This document shows positions 26,709 to 47,452 of a stretch of DNA of 64,000 nt, piece after piece (the first letter of the stretch is position 1; each line of letters begins with the position of its first letter). The notes under the pieces are model-generated. The model made no database searches. It was not told the origin of the DNA and saw nothing but the letters and a program-made list of their open reading frames with translations. Source of the DNA: Anoplopoma fimbria (Eukaryota; Chordata; Actinopteri; Perciformes; Anoplopomatidae); assembly GCF_027596085.1 (NCBI RefSeq), contig NC_072460.1, positions 13,830,326-13,894,325 on the forward strand. The letters are read 5' to 3'. Both the position numbers and the translations under genes were made by a program.

Positions 26709-29700
26709 TTACACTCAAAAGGCTGTATGTGTTGATGGCGACACTTGACAAGTCAATAAGCCAACGGCTTATATCCCATCCTTCTCTTCCCTGCTCTGCT
26801 CTTTATTGATTGCCTCCATAGTTATTCACTTTATCTAAAGCTGGAATTAGCCACCATATAGCTGCCAGCCAAAAACCCCAAACCAATGCATCTACATGCT
26901 CATACTAGTATTACATAGACAAACTCACAACCAAATCTAGTGCTCATTTTAAAAGATTGTTTTATGTCCTGTAGAGTCAGAGAGGAAAGCAAGAACGAGG
27001 TTGACGATATTCCTTGGACACTGTGTTGTAGTGCTATCTGATCTTAGTTTACTGTCTCGAAGGAACATTTTCAATATTCCATTCAGGCTAGAAAATGTAC
27101 AGACAAACACACATAAAAAATAGTCATTATCGAGCAGTCCATCCCAATAAAGATGTATGCGGTCATGGTCTACATGCATGACTATGTGTGTATACCTTCT
27201 CTCTTTTACCATAATTAGGAGCACAGTGGTGATTTTAAGACTGTCCAAGAGTCAAACAAGCCACCAACAGTAAAGCTCAACAAACATGAGAAACAATATA
27301 AAGCATAACACCAAATGTCATTTACATCAAATTTATTCTGTGATATAATGCAAAACTAACACAATTATGGCTTTCACTCAGGGGTTCCAGTAATACAATA
27401 TATTTGAGATGGAAATGGCAAGATCTAAGAGCAGTTCTGGATTATTTAAATAAAATAAAATAAAAGCATGCACTGTTTTTTTAAATTCTTCTTTTGAATT
27501 CATTATTGAACTTCCAGTCCCAAAGTTATATTCAGAATACGATTTTCAATATTATGTCTTAAAACTAACATATCCTGCTAACCTGTTAGAATGGGGTTCT
27601 TTGCAGACAATGTTTATTGGCAAGACGCAATTAGCTTAGCCATATTAGGAATAAATATTTGACTAAAGCAGATCAAATATATTAAGATACCAAGCACAAA
27701 ATATTGAAAATGCCATTTATAGTCAAAAGAGTAATCTCCTTAAATAGTTGCACATAGTTGCACGACTCTTATTTATAATTACTCTCCACTGGTGCAAGTT
27801 TAGAATAAAGTAAAGTTAAAGGTCATCATTTCTGTCTTTTTCTTGGCCTTTCACCCACAGACTCACACCCACACTTTCAGACCCGTTGCTTAATTAAATC
27901 CAAATTTGATAATTAGGCTGTCTCTCTGCAGCTCTGTGAAAGCATCACTTGAGGGTGACAGCAGTTTGCTAATCAGTTCTGGTGAAAACAAGAAGTGTTT
28001 TCATCCAAAATACCAAACATTTCTGACATTGTATTTCAAACATATGCATGTGGTTGCCTGTCAATGTGTTTTTTTTGCTCTTCCCTTCTATAAAAACAGC
28101 GCTTAAACAGTCTAATTCATCAGAGTACTCGATAGGTTATGTGTCAATACACAAGCTCTCTCAGGCTGCTCTCAACATGATCGATCCACTTATCGATAGC
28201 TGACACTGGCGAGTCAGTATGCTCCCATCCTGTCCATCAATGGCTGATCAGTCAATTTGACACTCTTTAAGCAAATAACCCCGATAAGCTCTGCATAATG
28301 TGCTGCTAATACAAGAACACTGTACGTATAAATACACGGAGAAACGCACAAACAACACTCATGCTCATTCTGAAAGATGAATGTGACAGCTTGATGTGTG
28401 TTTTGTCGTAGAGAATAAACCTGCCAACTCCAATCAATCAATATTGCCTTATTGATAATCCTGGCTACAATATTCTGCATGAGAGAGTGTTTAGTCTCTT
28501 GAAAGTGGTAACAAGAGAGTACTAAAGTGTATTTTTAAATGTAGGGACACGCATTCAGGCCCACACACTCCCACAGCCGTATACTGCCATATGCACTCCA
28601 ATAACTGTTACGTCTACCAGCTATGAAGTTATTATCACTCCCTTCCCATTTTTCTGGAAGTTTTTTCAGTCCGTTCGATCAATCCTTCCATCCATTTCAC
28701 ATCAAGACACACTCATTCCTCGCTCTTTGCGTTTTGCCAACCATCTGTCTCTTTTGACTGCTCTCTGCTCTGCTCTGGTGGAGGAAAACACAGAAAATAT
28801 AGTCCTTTAATGGTTGCTTTATGGGCTCTCTCCCCCATTTTTCACAATCTATCACATCAATCTTGTATCTTGAAAAATAAAGGCTTAATGAAAAAATGAC
28901 TGCAGCATGTATGTACGCAGTGGGGTGTAAGTTCCTCCCTCCCAGTGTTCGAGGATGTGGTCTTCCAGTCTGATGACTGAGGCCGGTTTGTCTCAATGCC
29001 GTCATTAATCAAGCCTATCTTACCGCGGCTATAATGAGCGTTCCTGTGATCTGATCATGGCAAAGTACAGCCCCTTTCATCATTTCAGTGGAAAGATATG
29101 GAGATTCAGTAATCAGTGCTTCACAAGGAAAGATGACCTGTTAGCCACGGGCCTCACACACTGCAGGAGGGGTTTGATCTCATGGCTGCCTTTCTGCAGG
29201 GGGGTGTGTGGAAAATGGAGAGAGGACATTTCATATGTGCCATGCAATAGATGATTCACACTTACTTCTTGCACAGAACCATCAAAATGAACCTGTTCCC
29301 CTCTCGATCGGATGAGCTCATTAGGATTTGTGTCTGGTGAGATCTGAGATGAGAAATAAGGTATTCAGCTATGCTTAATTTTGCCTTTTGGCTTAGTTGT
29401 TTTAACAGTTTTTGTGAGGCTGAAGAGTCGGCAAGTCATGTTTTCATCTGAATATATGCTGACTAGTTCAGTATGTGTCTTACCAGGTTGATTCAGTGCT
29501 TGTGCCAGGGTTTCCAGACTTAAATCTCATAGCATAAAACTGTAGCCATAAGATGTAATCTGGATGTGTGAGCAAGTCTCAGTGACCTTAGAGACAATGT
29601 TGTTGGGATCCCCCTTAATGTTCCTGGTAGGGACACTCAAGGCAAACCCACAAGTGAGGGGAGGAAAAAGAAATTATTCTATATTCATTAAAAGCTCAGT

Positions 29701-30313
29701 TTAGCAAGCAGTCACTGGGGTTACATCAAGGACCCTGAAACCTCTGCCAGGGGCAAGAAACATACTGCTAGGTTAGTATTGAGATAGCTAGAGGGGCACA
29801 AATGTAATGTTTTGAGATGGTTTATTAACTTTAGAGTACTGCACCACATGGTATCCAGTGGGTATGACCTTACATCATTTAACAACTTCAAAATGCACTT
29901 AGTGCAATAGTGTCATTTAAATGCTAAATCAAACTTAGCCCCAACACTGACATGATCATAAAACATGCTTTACATCACCCTATGTCAGTTACCAGCGGCA
30001 AGGTCAAAGTTTTTGATATGAGCAGTATATGACAATGCCTAAGTAGTCTTTTTTGATTTCATTGTTACTTCCAAGCTCAGTCTTATTCCAGGTATATTCC
30101 TTTTATTGTTCTTAATGGTGCAGTGCCCATTCACTTTGCTTGTCTCCAAGTATGGCTGCTAACAGCATGATAGATATATTTAAGGTGTTGGCTCTGGAGC
30201 CAAACTCGTGATATGGGGCTTGATAAGGAATCACCTTCTCACCTGAATCCTAATTGAGAGACTTCTGTTGAAAGCAAAGAATAGCAGAACAGGGCTGAAT
30301 GTTTTTCTGGGAT
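26709..30313. other. Non-coding; candidate conserved segment near 28920-29240
   Basis: No gene was recognised. The part at about 28920-29240 has even composition and balanced motifs (for example CATTAATCAAGC and CCGCGG), unlike its AT-rich surroundings, and could be constrained DNA or an unrecognised exon. I have no reading-frame or splice evidence for an exon. Confidence 0.35.
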
Positions 30314-30367
30314 TCTTTAATTATTACTGTCCATAGGATATTTCCCATGGACAGTAATAATTAAAGA
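30314..30367. repeat. Perfect 21-bp inverted repeat, 12-base loop
   Basis: Arms 30314-30334 (begins TCTTTAATTATTACTG) and 30347-30367 (ends AGTAATAATTAAAGA) are exact reverse complements around a 12-base loop, AGGATATTTCCC. The next base pair outward (T/T) does not match, so the arm ends sharply. A TA/CATA-rich stretch follows directly (30368-30420). It could be a tiny palindromic element, a hairpin RNA or a replication fold-back product. Confidence 0.97.
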
Positions 30368-30640
30368 TTATATATACATATATATATATATGTCATGTGT
30401 ATGTCATATGTATATATATTCAAGTGTTATTTATGTAATTGACAGTTTGGATCTTTGCTCTTAGACATTTAATTGTAGCTTTAGGGGGGTGGGCTTTAAG
30501 GGACAGAATGGAATCCCTGATCTGACACCGGACTTCATCTCCTGGGTGGACTGGGGATGTCTGGAAGATATCTAGACAGAAAGGAAATAGTTGAAAATAG
30601 ACCCAGATAAGCTGATAGAATATGGATGGATTGATAAATT
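30368..30640. other. TA-rich stretch and plain sequence
   Basis: Imperfect TATA/CATA repeats occupy 30368-30420, followed by sequence in which I recognise nothing. Confidence 0.6.
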
Positions 30641-30965
30641 CATGTGCAGATGAATAGATGGACTTGAGAAAAGAAGGGCGAAAAAGGGAAAATAAGTGGA
30701 GGATAGAAATGAGGGAAGGGAAGAGACGAGAGGAGCAGAGTTAAGAAAACATTTGCTATATTACTTTGTTACTCTTCCCCTCTCTGCCCTTTTGAGGAGA
30801 TGAAAAAGGAGTGCAGTGTCGACAGATGAGAAGGGAGCAGAAGAGGACACGGAGGAAAAGAACAGTGTTTGGTGAAAGAGGTGAAAAGAAAACAGAGGGA
30901 GAGGCAGATAAGAAGGAGGTGAAACAAGAACAGAGTAAGAGGAAGGGAGGGGTGTGGAGTAGAAT
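30641..30965 (+). repeat. Long purine-rich tract
   Basis: G and A dominate the plus strand across about 320 bases, with only scattered pyrimidines (for example 30661-30750 and 30845-30960). Mirror-like homopurine DNA can form triplex structures. The 129-codon minus-strand frame that overlaps it is low-complexity and not a gene call. Confidence 0.6.
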
Positions 30966-33900
30966 GGAAAGGTGACATTTGGTGACCAGGGGCTATTTGT
31001 GGTGACATTTTCACACCTCTGCTCATCTCTAATGCCAGGACAATGTGCTCTGGCTCGTTTGTCACCCGCCTCCCTAACAAGCTTGTCACCGCTGCTGCTG
31101 CAGCCCCTAATGTGTGAGTTTGTGTGTCTGTGTGCATGGACCTTCTGATTTTCTGCATCTCACACTCAAATGTTGAACCTCTTCATATGAGAGAAGATAC
31201 CTTAATGGCCAAAGGTGTTATTTCACGTTTTGCAGAATATTCCCATGTTTAGACCCCCAGAATGAGTCCAGGAAGAGGCAGGCTCTGACTATACCTACAC
31301 CCACATATTTCAGTCTCTTTTACCGATTGAAAAAACACAGAGACAAAACAAGAGACCAAAATATGTCATATTAACCCAGGTGACTTGCCTCGGTTCCGTT
31401 TTGTATAAAAAACATGATTTTCAGACTAATTAAAGCACTGCAAAAAAAGTGAGATGTACTTCAACTGTACAGTTTGCATAACTGGGACATCCAGTACACA
31501 CAGGGAGTAAGCATGAATATGTATGCCAAGAACATACCAAAGTAAAATGTCATTTTAATCATGAGCATATCCTATAAAAAGATGTTATCCTGGATGGCTG
31601 CATGGATTAAAAACATTTTCTAAAATTGACAATTAAAGAAAAAGATTAACATTGACATACTGACAAACGTGAAAATGTGCATTTGAGCTTTTTTTAAAGG
31701 CCTGTGTTCCACAAACGTGGTATTTTAAAACTGCTGTTGTATTAATATCTGCTCTCCAAATTCACAAATACTAATACGTCATTGTCTTACTTGACAAGGT
31801 TCATCACTCTCAGGGTGTGTGATTGTCCATGTGTGTGTGAGAGCGTGTACATACAGTGTACTGTGTAAAAGAGGGTGTTTGCTGTACAAGCCTGAAGACA
31901 GGTACAACCTAATCACTCAAACAGTTTACTCTTTTCATCTTTTTTATCAGACTGCCGAGTGACGATGATGGACTGTGAGGGCAGCAAGGCTGCTGTGTAA
32001 AATGATGAAATCTCTTTTCATAGTGTTTCATGTTAGGGCATGACACTGCTCATTAATTTGAATTGCTCCTGTCTAAGTTGGTCTAGGAGTTCTGATGAAG
32101 GGATAACTCTAGAGATCCTCTGTTCAAAAGGAAAATGCTGTAGTATGCAAGCTTACCCGAATGGTCTGAATGTCTATAGAAAGTCACTTTCTGACCACAT
32201 AATAACAATTATATGTATATGCAATTAAAAGTTTTACTTGCAACAGGAAAATAAGCATTTATCATAAATTATTTTAGTGTAAAGTAGGCCTGGGTGGAAA
32301 TATTGCTAGCTTGTTTTCTCGCGGAGCATTGGTTACTATATAATTCATTAATTTTGGGAGTGAAAGCAGTTCCTTAACCTGTCTTTATAGTTTTGGTGAT
32401 GGGACAACCCTTTTGTTAACATTCACAAGACAGACTGGGACTTTATTGTACCTGACATATTTGTAGAGATAAGCAGTTGGGAGTAATATTACATTTTTGT
32501 TGTATACAGGGCTGAGCCCAGAGTGGATCTTGCAGTATTGCAACTTAAGATGAAAGGTGCAATAGGGGCTTCAAAATGTACTATTTATTTTTTCGGAATA
32601 TACATTTTGTTTAAATGTAGATCTGCACCTGCATTGCAGATTTATACTTTTGCCATCATCAGCCAGTGGCTTTAAAGTTGCAATTTTGATGTCAAATAAA
32701 TTGTCAAAATGAAAAAACGCAGCCCCCTCCTTCATTTAAATGACACAACTGTGTTGGCACTGAGCTCAACTTCTTCTACAGTGAAATGTGATGTAATCCA
32801 GAGCTGCATTGCTTCATATTCCTGGTAAATAACTTTAAAATGTGAAAGTTGTGAATACACTGGGATTCTTTGCCTGTCAATTGTTGCAATAGAGGAGGAA
32901 ATGATTGTTGCCTTCAAACTCATGGATTTATACTCAAACTGTCAATATTCTCCCACCATACAACTCTGCATTTTTTTTTTATGGAGGGTAACACCCAGTA
33001 AGGACTGAACAGGGTTTTCATAAAGTCTTTAGAGTCATACATCAAAATGAGAAAACAGTACATATTGACTAATGTCACCAGGTCTGTTTGTCTACCATGA
33101 TCTCTCTCTCTCTCACATTCCAGCCTTGAGTCTTTTTTTTTCCCTTTACCTTTCTTCATTCCATCAAAGCACCTGCATCTAATTGTTTCATTATGCTTTG
33201 TTTGTCATCCGACAATATCACCTACATAGATCATCATCCTATTAGTCCTACCTCCCACTGAGAGAAACCTAACCCCACATGTTAGCGTCACAGACTTGGC
33301 CATTGCCTCTACAGCATGAGATGTCTCTCAGTCTGCAAAATCTGCATCCATTCTAATTTTGCGAATCAAATGTCTCTCTGAGCCTTCAACCACAGACGTC
33401 AACAGCTAAAGCTTATTTACATGTTTAGGGCGATTAAACAAATCTATCTAATCCATGGAGAACATCATTTAACATTCAGTATTTGGACATCAGTGCCAAA
33501 GCTATTTACAAATTTAAAAATACAGAGCGTTATGCAACCTAATTTCATTTCAAATCAAATGTAATTTGGTTCTATGTATTAAATTGTCAAATGGAATAAA
33601 ATACATCAAAACTAAGCAGGGACGAATAATCACCACATGCTGTTTCCTAACAATATATTATATAATGGGATATTGGTGTATGTGGTGTGCGTTATCATCA
33701 TTCAGTATTTTCTTAAAAAACTGTCTTATAAAGCTTTAACAGCAAGAGGAGACATATTTTTTATTCCTCCAAATATAATTTCTTTGCACTCTTGTGGTGT
33801 ATTTAGACACGACTGTATAAATAATGATCAGTTTATTGGATCATAATCTCAGCTCTCTGAGTCACATCTTGATCAACTGCTTTGAATCTTAATGTGTATA

Positions 33901-34110
33901 AAGTGGGGTTACCTTCTGGTTTGTGTTGGCAACTGAACTTAACTATACAAGATATAATGTTTTTTGTGCAAGTGCTTACTGTATTCAGCGATATTCCCAA
34001 ATATGTTCTCACATTTTGTGGCATCTTAAGAATGAACTTTCTCCGGAGAAAAGGATTATTGGATAAAAAGATTTACTCCCAAAGTTACACTTTGATTATA
34101 AATTATTATT
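30966..34110. other. AT-rich non-coding DNA
   Basis: No gene or bounded repeat was recognised across this 3.1 kb. Open frames are under 80 codons and featureless. Confidence 0.5.
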
Positions 34111-34293
34111 TGTTTAATCAATTAGTTGATCGGCAGAAAAAAGAACTTTGAGTTTTAAATTGATGCTCTGACAAAACAAGACATTGGAAGATGTAAGACA
34201 AATTGTTTTTCATTTTCACTATTTTCTGGCGTTGTATGGACCAAATGGATTATTGATTATCCAAGAAAACAATCAGCAGATTGATTGTTGATG
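34111..34293. mobile_element. Copy of the 'CTGCAACTAA' DNA-element family (internal part)
   Basis: AATTAGTTGATCGGCAGAAA near the left, 'gacaaaacaagacatt', 'tttcactattttctgg' and 'aatcagcagattgattgttg' near the right occur in the order I recall for a very common percomorph hAT-type MITE. The outermost end is missing on the right. No coding sequence remains. Confidence 0.65.
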
Positions 34294-34599
34294 AAGTCTC
34301 CTGTGTAAATTTAACACTTGGCAATGAAAAGTAAGGAGTATTTTATCATGTATTAAGAACTTAAGTGAAAAATGAACATAACTTCTTCAAGTAAACCAGA
34401 AAAAATGCATAAATGTTACACTGATTATGTTTACATGCATGCCCAAAAATACAAAGTAATCAGAATAAGAAAATAGTTTGAAATTTTAGTTATGTGCTTG
34501 TTATTATCAATTTAGACAACATAATTGTGTATCACGATATTTAGAAATATGATTTCATTGAAAAACGATCAATTATATAAGTAATCAAACAGCAGCAAG

Positions 34600-34710
34600 T
34601 TTTTTTCAGGGGGCCCATATGGGTCAAAATTCTGTATCATGTAATCACAATGTCTGTGGTTCAAATCCAGCCAGGGACCTTTGTTGCACCTTTGTTACTC
34701 TCTGGATGCT
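34600..34710 (+). mobile_element. tRNA-like SINE fragment with Pol III B box
   Basis: GGTTCAAATCC at 34658-34668 fits the RNA polymerase III B-box consensus. It is followed by 'agccagggacctttgttgc', a phrase I associate with tRNA-derived fish SINEs. There is no convincing A box or cloverleaf, so this is not a tRNA gene. Confidence 0.5.
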
Positions 34711-34880
34711 AACATCAAATTACAAGCAATTTTATTAAAAATCTGGTCAAAATCAATATACCAATCAATAATGCCAGTAATTATAACAATGACATGAACA
34801 TGGAAACAATAACTTCAATAGAAATTGAGATCATCCTCCTCTATTGTTGGAGTAGAATATAATACTGGTCAATTTGTCTG

Positions 34881-34932
34881 ACACACACACACATGCACAT
34901 GCACACGCACACACACACACACATACACACAC
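34881..34932. repeat. Interrupted (CA)n microsatellite
   Basis: CA array broken by TG and CG steps. Confidence 0.9.
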
Positions 34933-35059
34933 ATGGCTGCGTGCTTTAATGAGTCCTGTCATATCAATGGGGGGGCATGGCTAAACCGCTGTAATGTGGC
35001 ATCTCATTTTCTCTCCTTTCATGGTACAGAGGGGGAGAGGAAGGGGGAGCATTGTACCA

Positions 35060-35120
35060 CTCCAATGAATGGTAATTAATTTTCAATTAAAGACATTAAT
35101 TAAATCCATTCTCTTACTGA
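35060..35120. promoter_or_regulatory. Candidate homeodomain-motif cluster
   Basis: Three TAAT-type motifs lie within 35 bases: TAATTA at 35073, CAATTA at 35084 and TTAATTAA at 35096. They sit in a segment (about 34935-35150) that is not low-complexity. Such clusters occur in conserved developmental enhancers but also by chance in AT-rich DNA. No promoter or transcript is visible. Confidence 0.25.
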
Positions 35121-35631
35121 GCTCATTTTTGTTGTACTCGTCTCTGCTGCAGGACTGTCAAACACACAAATATATGTCACTTTGAAAGCTTTTGGTGTCA
35201 CAAGGTCTATATGATTAAAAAATGACATACATACATTATATATACATACATAAATACATATAGCAGCACTCCCAATACACTGAAATCATCGTATAGAGCA
35301 TAAAGTGACACCTGAAAGGAGCTGACAGATTGCATTGCCAGAGAAGATCTGCAACACAATACAGTGAGCCGCTGCTGTGGTGAACTTTAAATTGATATTA
35401 CTGTCCTCAGGGCGAAATATCTGTCTCATGCATTAGTCTCTCTCCCTCTCCGTGTTCTCTCTCTATCTCTCTCTCTCTCGGTTTTCTCTCGAACTCCCTA
35501 CCTACAGCTGTCGCTTTGGTGAAAGCATTAGAAAAGTTGACCCAAAGGAGTGGAGCAGCTTTTCTACGCTGCCCCTGCTCCTTAGGGCTGATGAAGATAA
35601 CAGCACATAACAACATGGAGACTTGGAATAG

Positions 35632-36412
<781 letters not shown>

Positions 36413-36445
<33 letters not shown>
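36413..36445. repeat. (GT)16 microsatellite
   Basis: Perfect short GT array. Confidence 0.95.
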
Positions 36446-36446
<1 letters not shown>

Positions 36447-37284
36447 CACCCAGAGATGGTGAGGGGAAACTTAATAATATATCGATTCATTGTCTTTCTA
36501 AGTGAACTACCTTTTCACATTCAACTCATCATAAACCAAAACCCAGCATGTTTTATGTATGGGTTTACGCACGATGTCTTTGTTTTGTCATACTGTCGCA
36601 GAGGTCCTATGCATGTGTGCGTGTGTTTGAGAATGCCTCTCTGTTTTTGTTTCTCTATCGTTCATCATTCTTTATCTAACAAATGTCGTAGTTAGCGTCG
36701 CATCAGCCTGGTTGCTGCACTGTGATGGGCCAGAGCAGGCTAGTGGCATGCAACATGATGAATCACAATGTAAAAGATGTCAGCTGGTGAGCTGGTCGCC
36801 TCCAGCCTACTGAAGTGTGACGGGAAGCCACAGCCAGTGATGACATACACACATGTTCATCTTTACATGCCCAGAAAGCTACATTTTCAACTTAAAAAAA
36901 TATTCCATATACTTTCATTAGGAAATACACAACATATTCATAACAAGGTCATAAACAAGGAAATTGAACAGAATGTGTTCACTGTCAAAGTATTTTATTT
37001 ATTTTACAGTATGATTCCTGGCAACTCAAGCTTGATTCATTTTTGTATGGTTATGTTTAGACAACTCAAATCAATTAGTTAAGGTTTGGGAAAGATTGTT
37101 AAATATTGAAGAAGACAGATCTGTGAGGCTGTAATAACAGCAGTATTTGAGCTAAATTGTAATATTTGCATGATAATCGGCAGTTCTAACATGCTGATGT
37201 TAAGCAGGTATAATATTTACCATGTTCTCCATCTCATTATCAAGTACATATGAAACTGATGGGAATGCCATTAGTTATGCAAGC
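36446..37284. other. Non-coding, nothing recognised
   Basis: AT-rich sequence. The open frames of 79 and 101 codons have no motif and no supporting context. Confidence 0.5.
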
Positions 37285-37500
37285 ATTAACAAGGTTACAA
37301 GGTTCTTTTATTTGTCAATTTACAACACAGTGTTGTATTCACGCTACACAGACAAAGAGCATACAAATATTTTAATTAGAATAAAATAAAAAAAACATAT
37401 ATATATATACACACACACACAGCTGACACACAAATCAGAACAACAATGCGTCATCGTCCCCTTATTGTCTTGTTTGTTGGTTATGAACATCTTTTGCATT
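37285..37500 (-). mobile_element. Probable retroelement 3' end with 8-bp tail repeat
   Basis: Read on the minus strand the segment ends with an AATAAA-like polyadenylation signal followed by AACCTTGT repeated twice. This resembles LINE-type 3' tails common in fish. Where the element begins to the right is unclear; the minus-strand frames at 37481-38069 carry no reverse-transcriptase motif. A processed transcript insertion is an alternative. Confidence 0.4.
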
Positions 37501-45345
<7,845 letters not shown>

Positions 45346-45618
45346 TAGGACTGCAACTAATGGTATTTTCGTTGTCGATACTTTTTTATTGGTTTAGTCG
45401 TAAAAAGCCCATCACAAATGTTGTGTCATCAAATGTCGATGTTTTGACAAAAACCCACACTATGCAATTGAAAATAACTTATTTCAAACAGATACTATTT
45501 GACTATTTGCCATTTTTGCTTGATTAAATAACTGACATTTAATCAATTATCAGAATTGCTGCTGATTCAATTTCTTTCAATTGAATAATATATTAATCAA
45601 CTAATTGCTTCAGCTGTA
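45346..45618. mobile_element. Short copy of the 'CTGCAACTAA' DNA-element family
   Basis: The left end TAGGACTGCAACTAATGG and the right end, in reverse complement TACAGCTGAAGCAATTAG, form imperfect inverted termini. The inside is rich in ATTAATCAA/TCGAT words. It is related to the copy at 34111-34293, and I recognise the ends as a common hAT-type MITE of percomorph fish. I could not see a clear 8-bp duplication beside it, so the copy is old or its edges are off by a few bases. Confidence 0.65.
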
Positions 45619-46817
45619 TGTGATATGTGCACCATGCCATAGTGTGAGCAACAAGCAGAGTGGCCATACGGCATCGTGGCAAAAGGTGAAGCTCATTTCT
45701 CCGTGATTTGGAGGTTCCATCGAACTCAATCTCTGTATCTGCATCCTCTGCATCTTCTTTTACCTTTACTCCCTCGCAATAAGCTAATCAACTTAAAGAA
45801 AAACTGATAAATGTCCATATATTGATGATGAGTAGTAAGAACAGTCGCTAACCTTGGTGACTAAGGCTGCACTTCCTGTAGTTGTTTTACTGTCAGTATT
45901 TACAAAGTTGCGAGCAGTCCTCCAGTAGGTCACTGGTGAAAGGCTTTTCATTTAAAGCTCCAGCAAGAAGGGTTTGGTTTGCATTAATTAACTGCAGCAG
46001 ATATCCTTAATCCATCTCAAATAGCAAGGCAAATTCACAAGTCATGTTCCGTGATAGTTTGTAGGCATTGCTGGGGAAAAACTGATATCCGTAAAATCTT
46101 TGCATGTGATTTTAACCTGCTCTCTTTGCTGTCCTAAGGCCTTATCACACTGGGGTATTTTTGTGTGTGATTAATTTGCATGCCAATATATTTCTTAACA
46201 TGTTTTTGTCATGAATATTTTTAAGACTTTCACACCACGTGTACATATTCAAAGTGTACACTATAGCGTGCAACAACAGCGAGGCTCTGTACTTCAAAAA
46301 AAGGCGGCAAACTCTGATCAGCCTAGGCTATACAACAATTTACCTCAAACAGACTGCTGGACTCTTCTCTGGCTCTGCAAAACTTAACACTCTTTTTGAA
46401 ATAGTGCTGCAACTAACATTTACGTGTTGTTTATTTGTCAAGCCCCTGGTGCGTAAAGGCCTTTACACCTTTAATCCACACGGTTAAGTGGGCATGTTTA
46501 CATTCCTGTCAAAACCATCCTAATAAGCACGCACATAAAGGCATTAAAAAACTGGATGATTAGATTTTACTTGTTGAGGTCTTGAAATGTTGATATTCGG
46601 ATCATATTGGGAGCTTAAGCTTAGTGGAGTATTAAGCATATTGTACAAAAAAAGTCATACACTTTTCAGTATAAAATGTGAGCACCAAAAGAGCAAAATT
46701 GTATACAGAGTGGAAACTTTTTCTGGTATTATGTCAGGCAAAATTGAATACTCTGTGCTGAGAATAAAAAGCACATTCATGTTCACTACTAGAGGCTGAA
46801 AGAAGCTTATTGCCTCC
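45619..46817. other. Non-coding, nothing recognised
   Basis: Sequence without a recognised gene. It abuts the 3' tail of the jockey-superfamily LINE at 46818. Confidence 0.5.
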
Positions 46818-46882
46818 GTTTAGTTTAGTTTAGTTTAGTTTAGTTTAGTTTAGTTTAGTTTAGTTTAGTTTAGCTTAGTTTA
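46818..46882. repeat. (GTTTA)n pentanucleotide array, LINE 3' tail
   Basis: About twelve GTTTA units with one GCTTA variant near 46872. The position at the element's 3' end indicates a tail of the LINE rather than an independent microsatellite. Confidence 0.93.
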
Positions 46883-47164
46883 TTTGCACAATTGAAAAAA
46901 TATAAAAAACATAACATTGATAAATGATATTACAGTGCAGGAAGAGGCAGAAAGCCCACTGGGCTTATTTGAAGCCTCCACCTATATAATATTTAAAAAA
47001 AAATCACAATACAATACCGAATACAAAAAGAAAATACATATGGTATGAAATACTGTTGAAAAAGCATTTTTACAAAATATGATTTATAATAATAATAATA
47101 CATTATAAACAACAAGAAAACAAAGAGAAAAAAAAATGCAATGAGTCAAGATGTGAATGAGTAT

Positions 47165-47264
<100 letters not shown>

Positions 47265-47452
47265 GTTCATATGTGTGCATTTATGTGGGTGTGAGAATAA
47301 GCCGGGTTTGATTTTGATTAAGGGGATTTGGGTTTGTACCCCTGCATTTACTCCTACACAAAAGTAATGCTACAAGTCCCTATGAATGCAACAACTACAG
47401 ATTAAAAATACAAAGTGAAACATGGAATACATATAATACGTACGGAAAGTAA

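Noticed and set aside
30769..31158. 129-codon minus-strand open frame
   Set aside because: Opposite a purine-rich tract. Composition explains the lack of stops, and there is no recognisable domain.
34658..34668. B-box-like GGTTCAAATCC suggesting a tRNA gene
   Set aside because: No A box at the right distance, no cloverleaf pairing and no acceptor stem. It fits a SINE fragment better.
46818..46882. GTTTA array as an interstitial telomere-like repeat
   Set aside because: The unit is five bases and not TTAGGG, and it sits at the 3' end of a LINE, which explains it.
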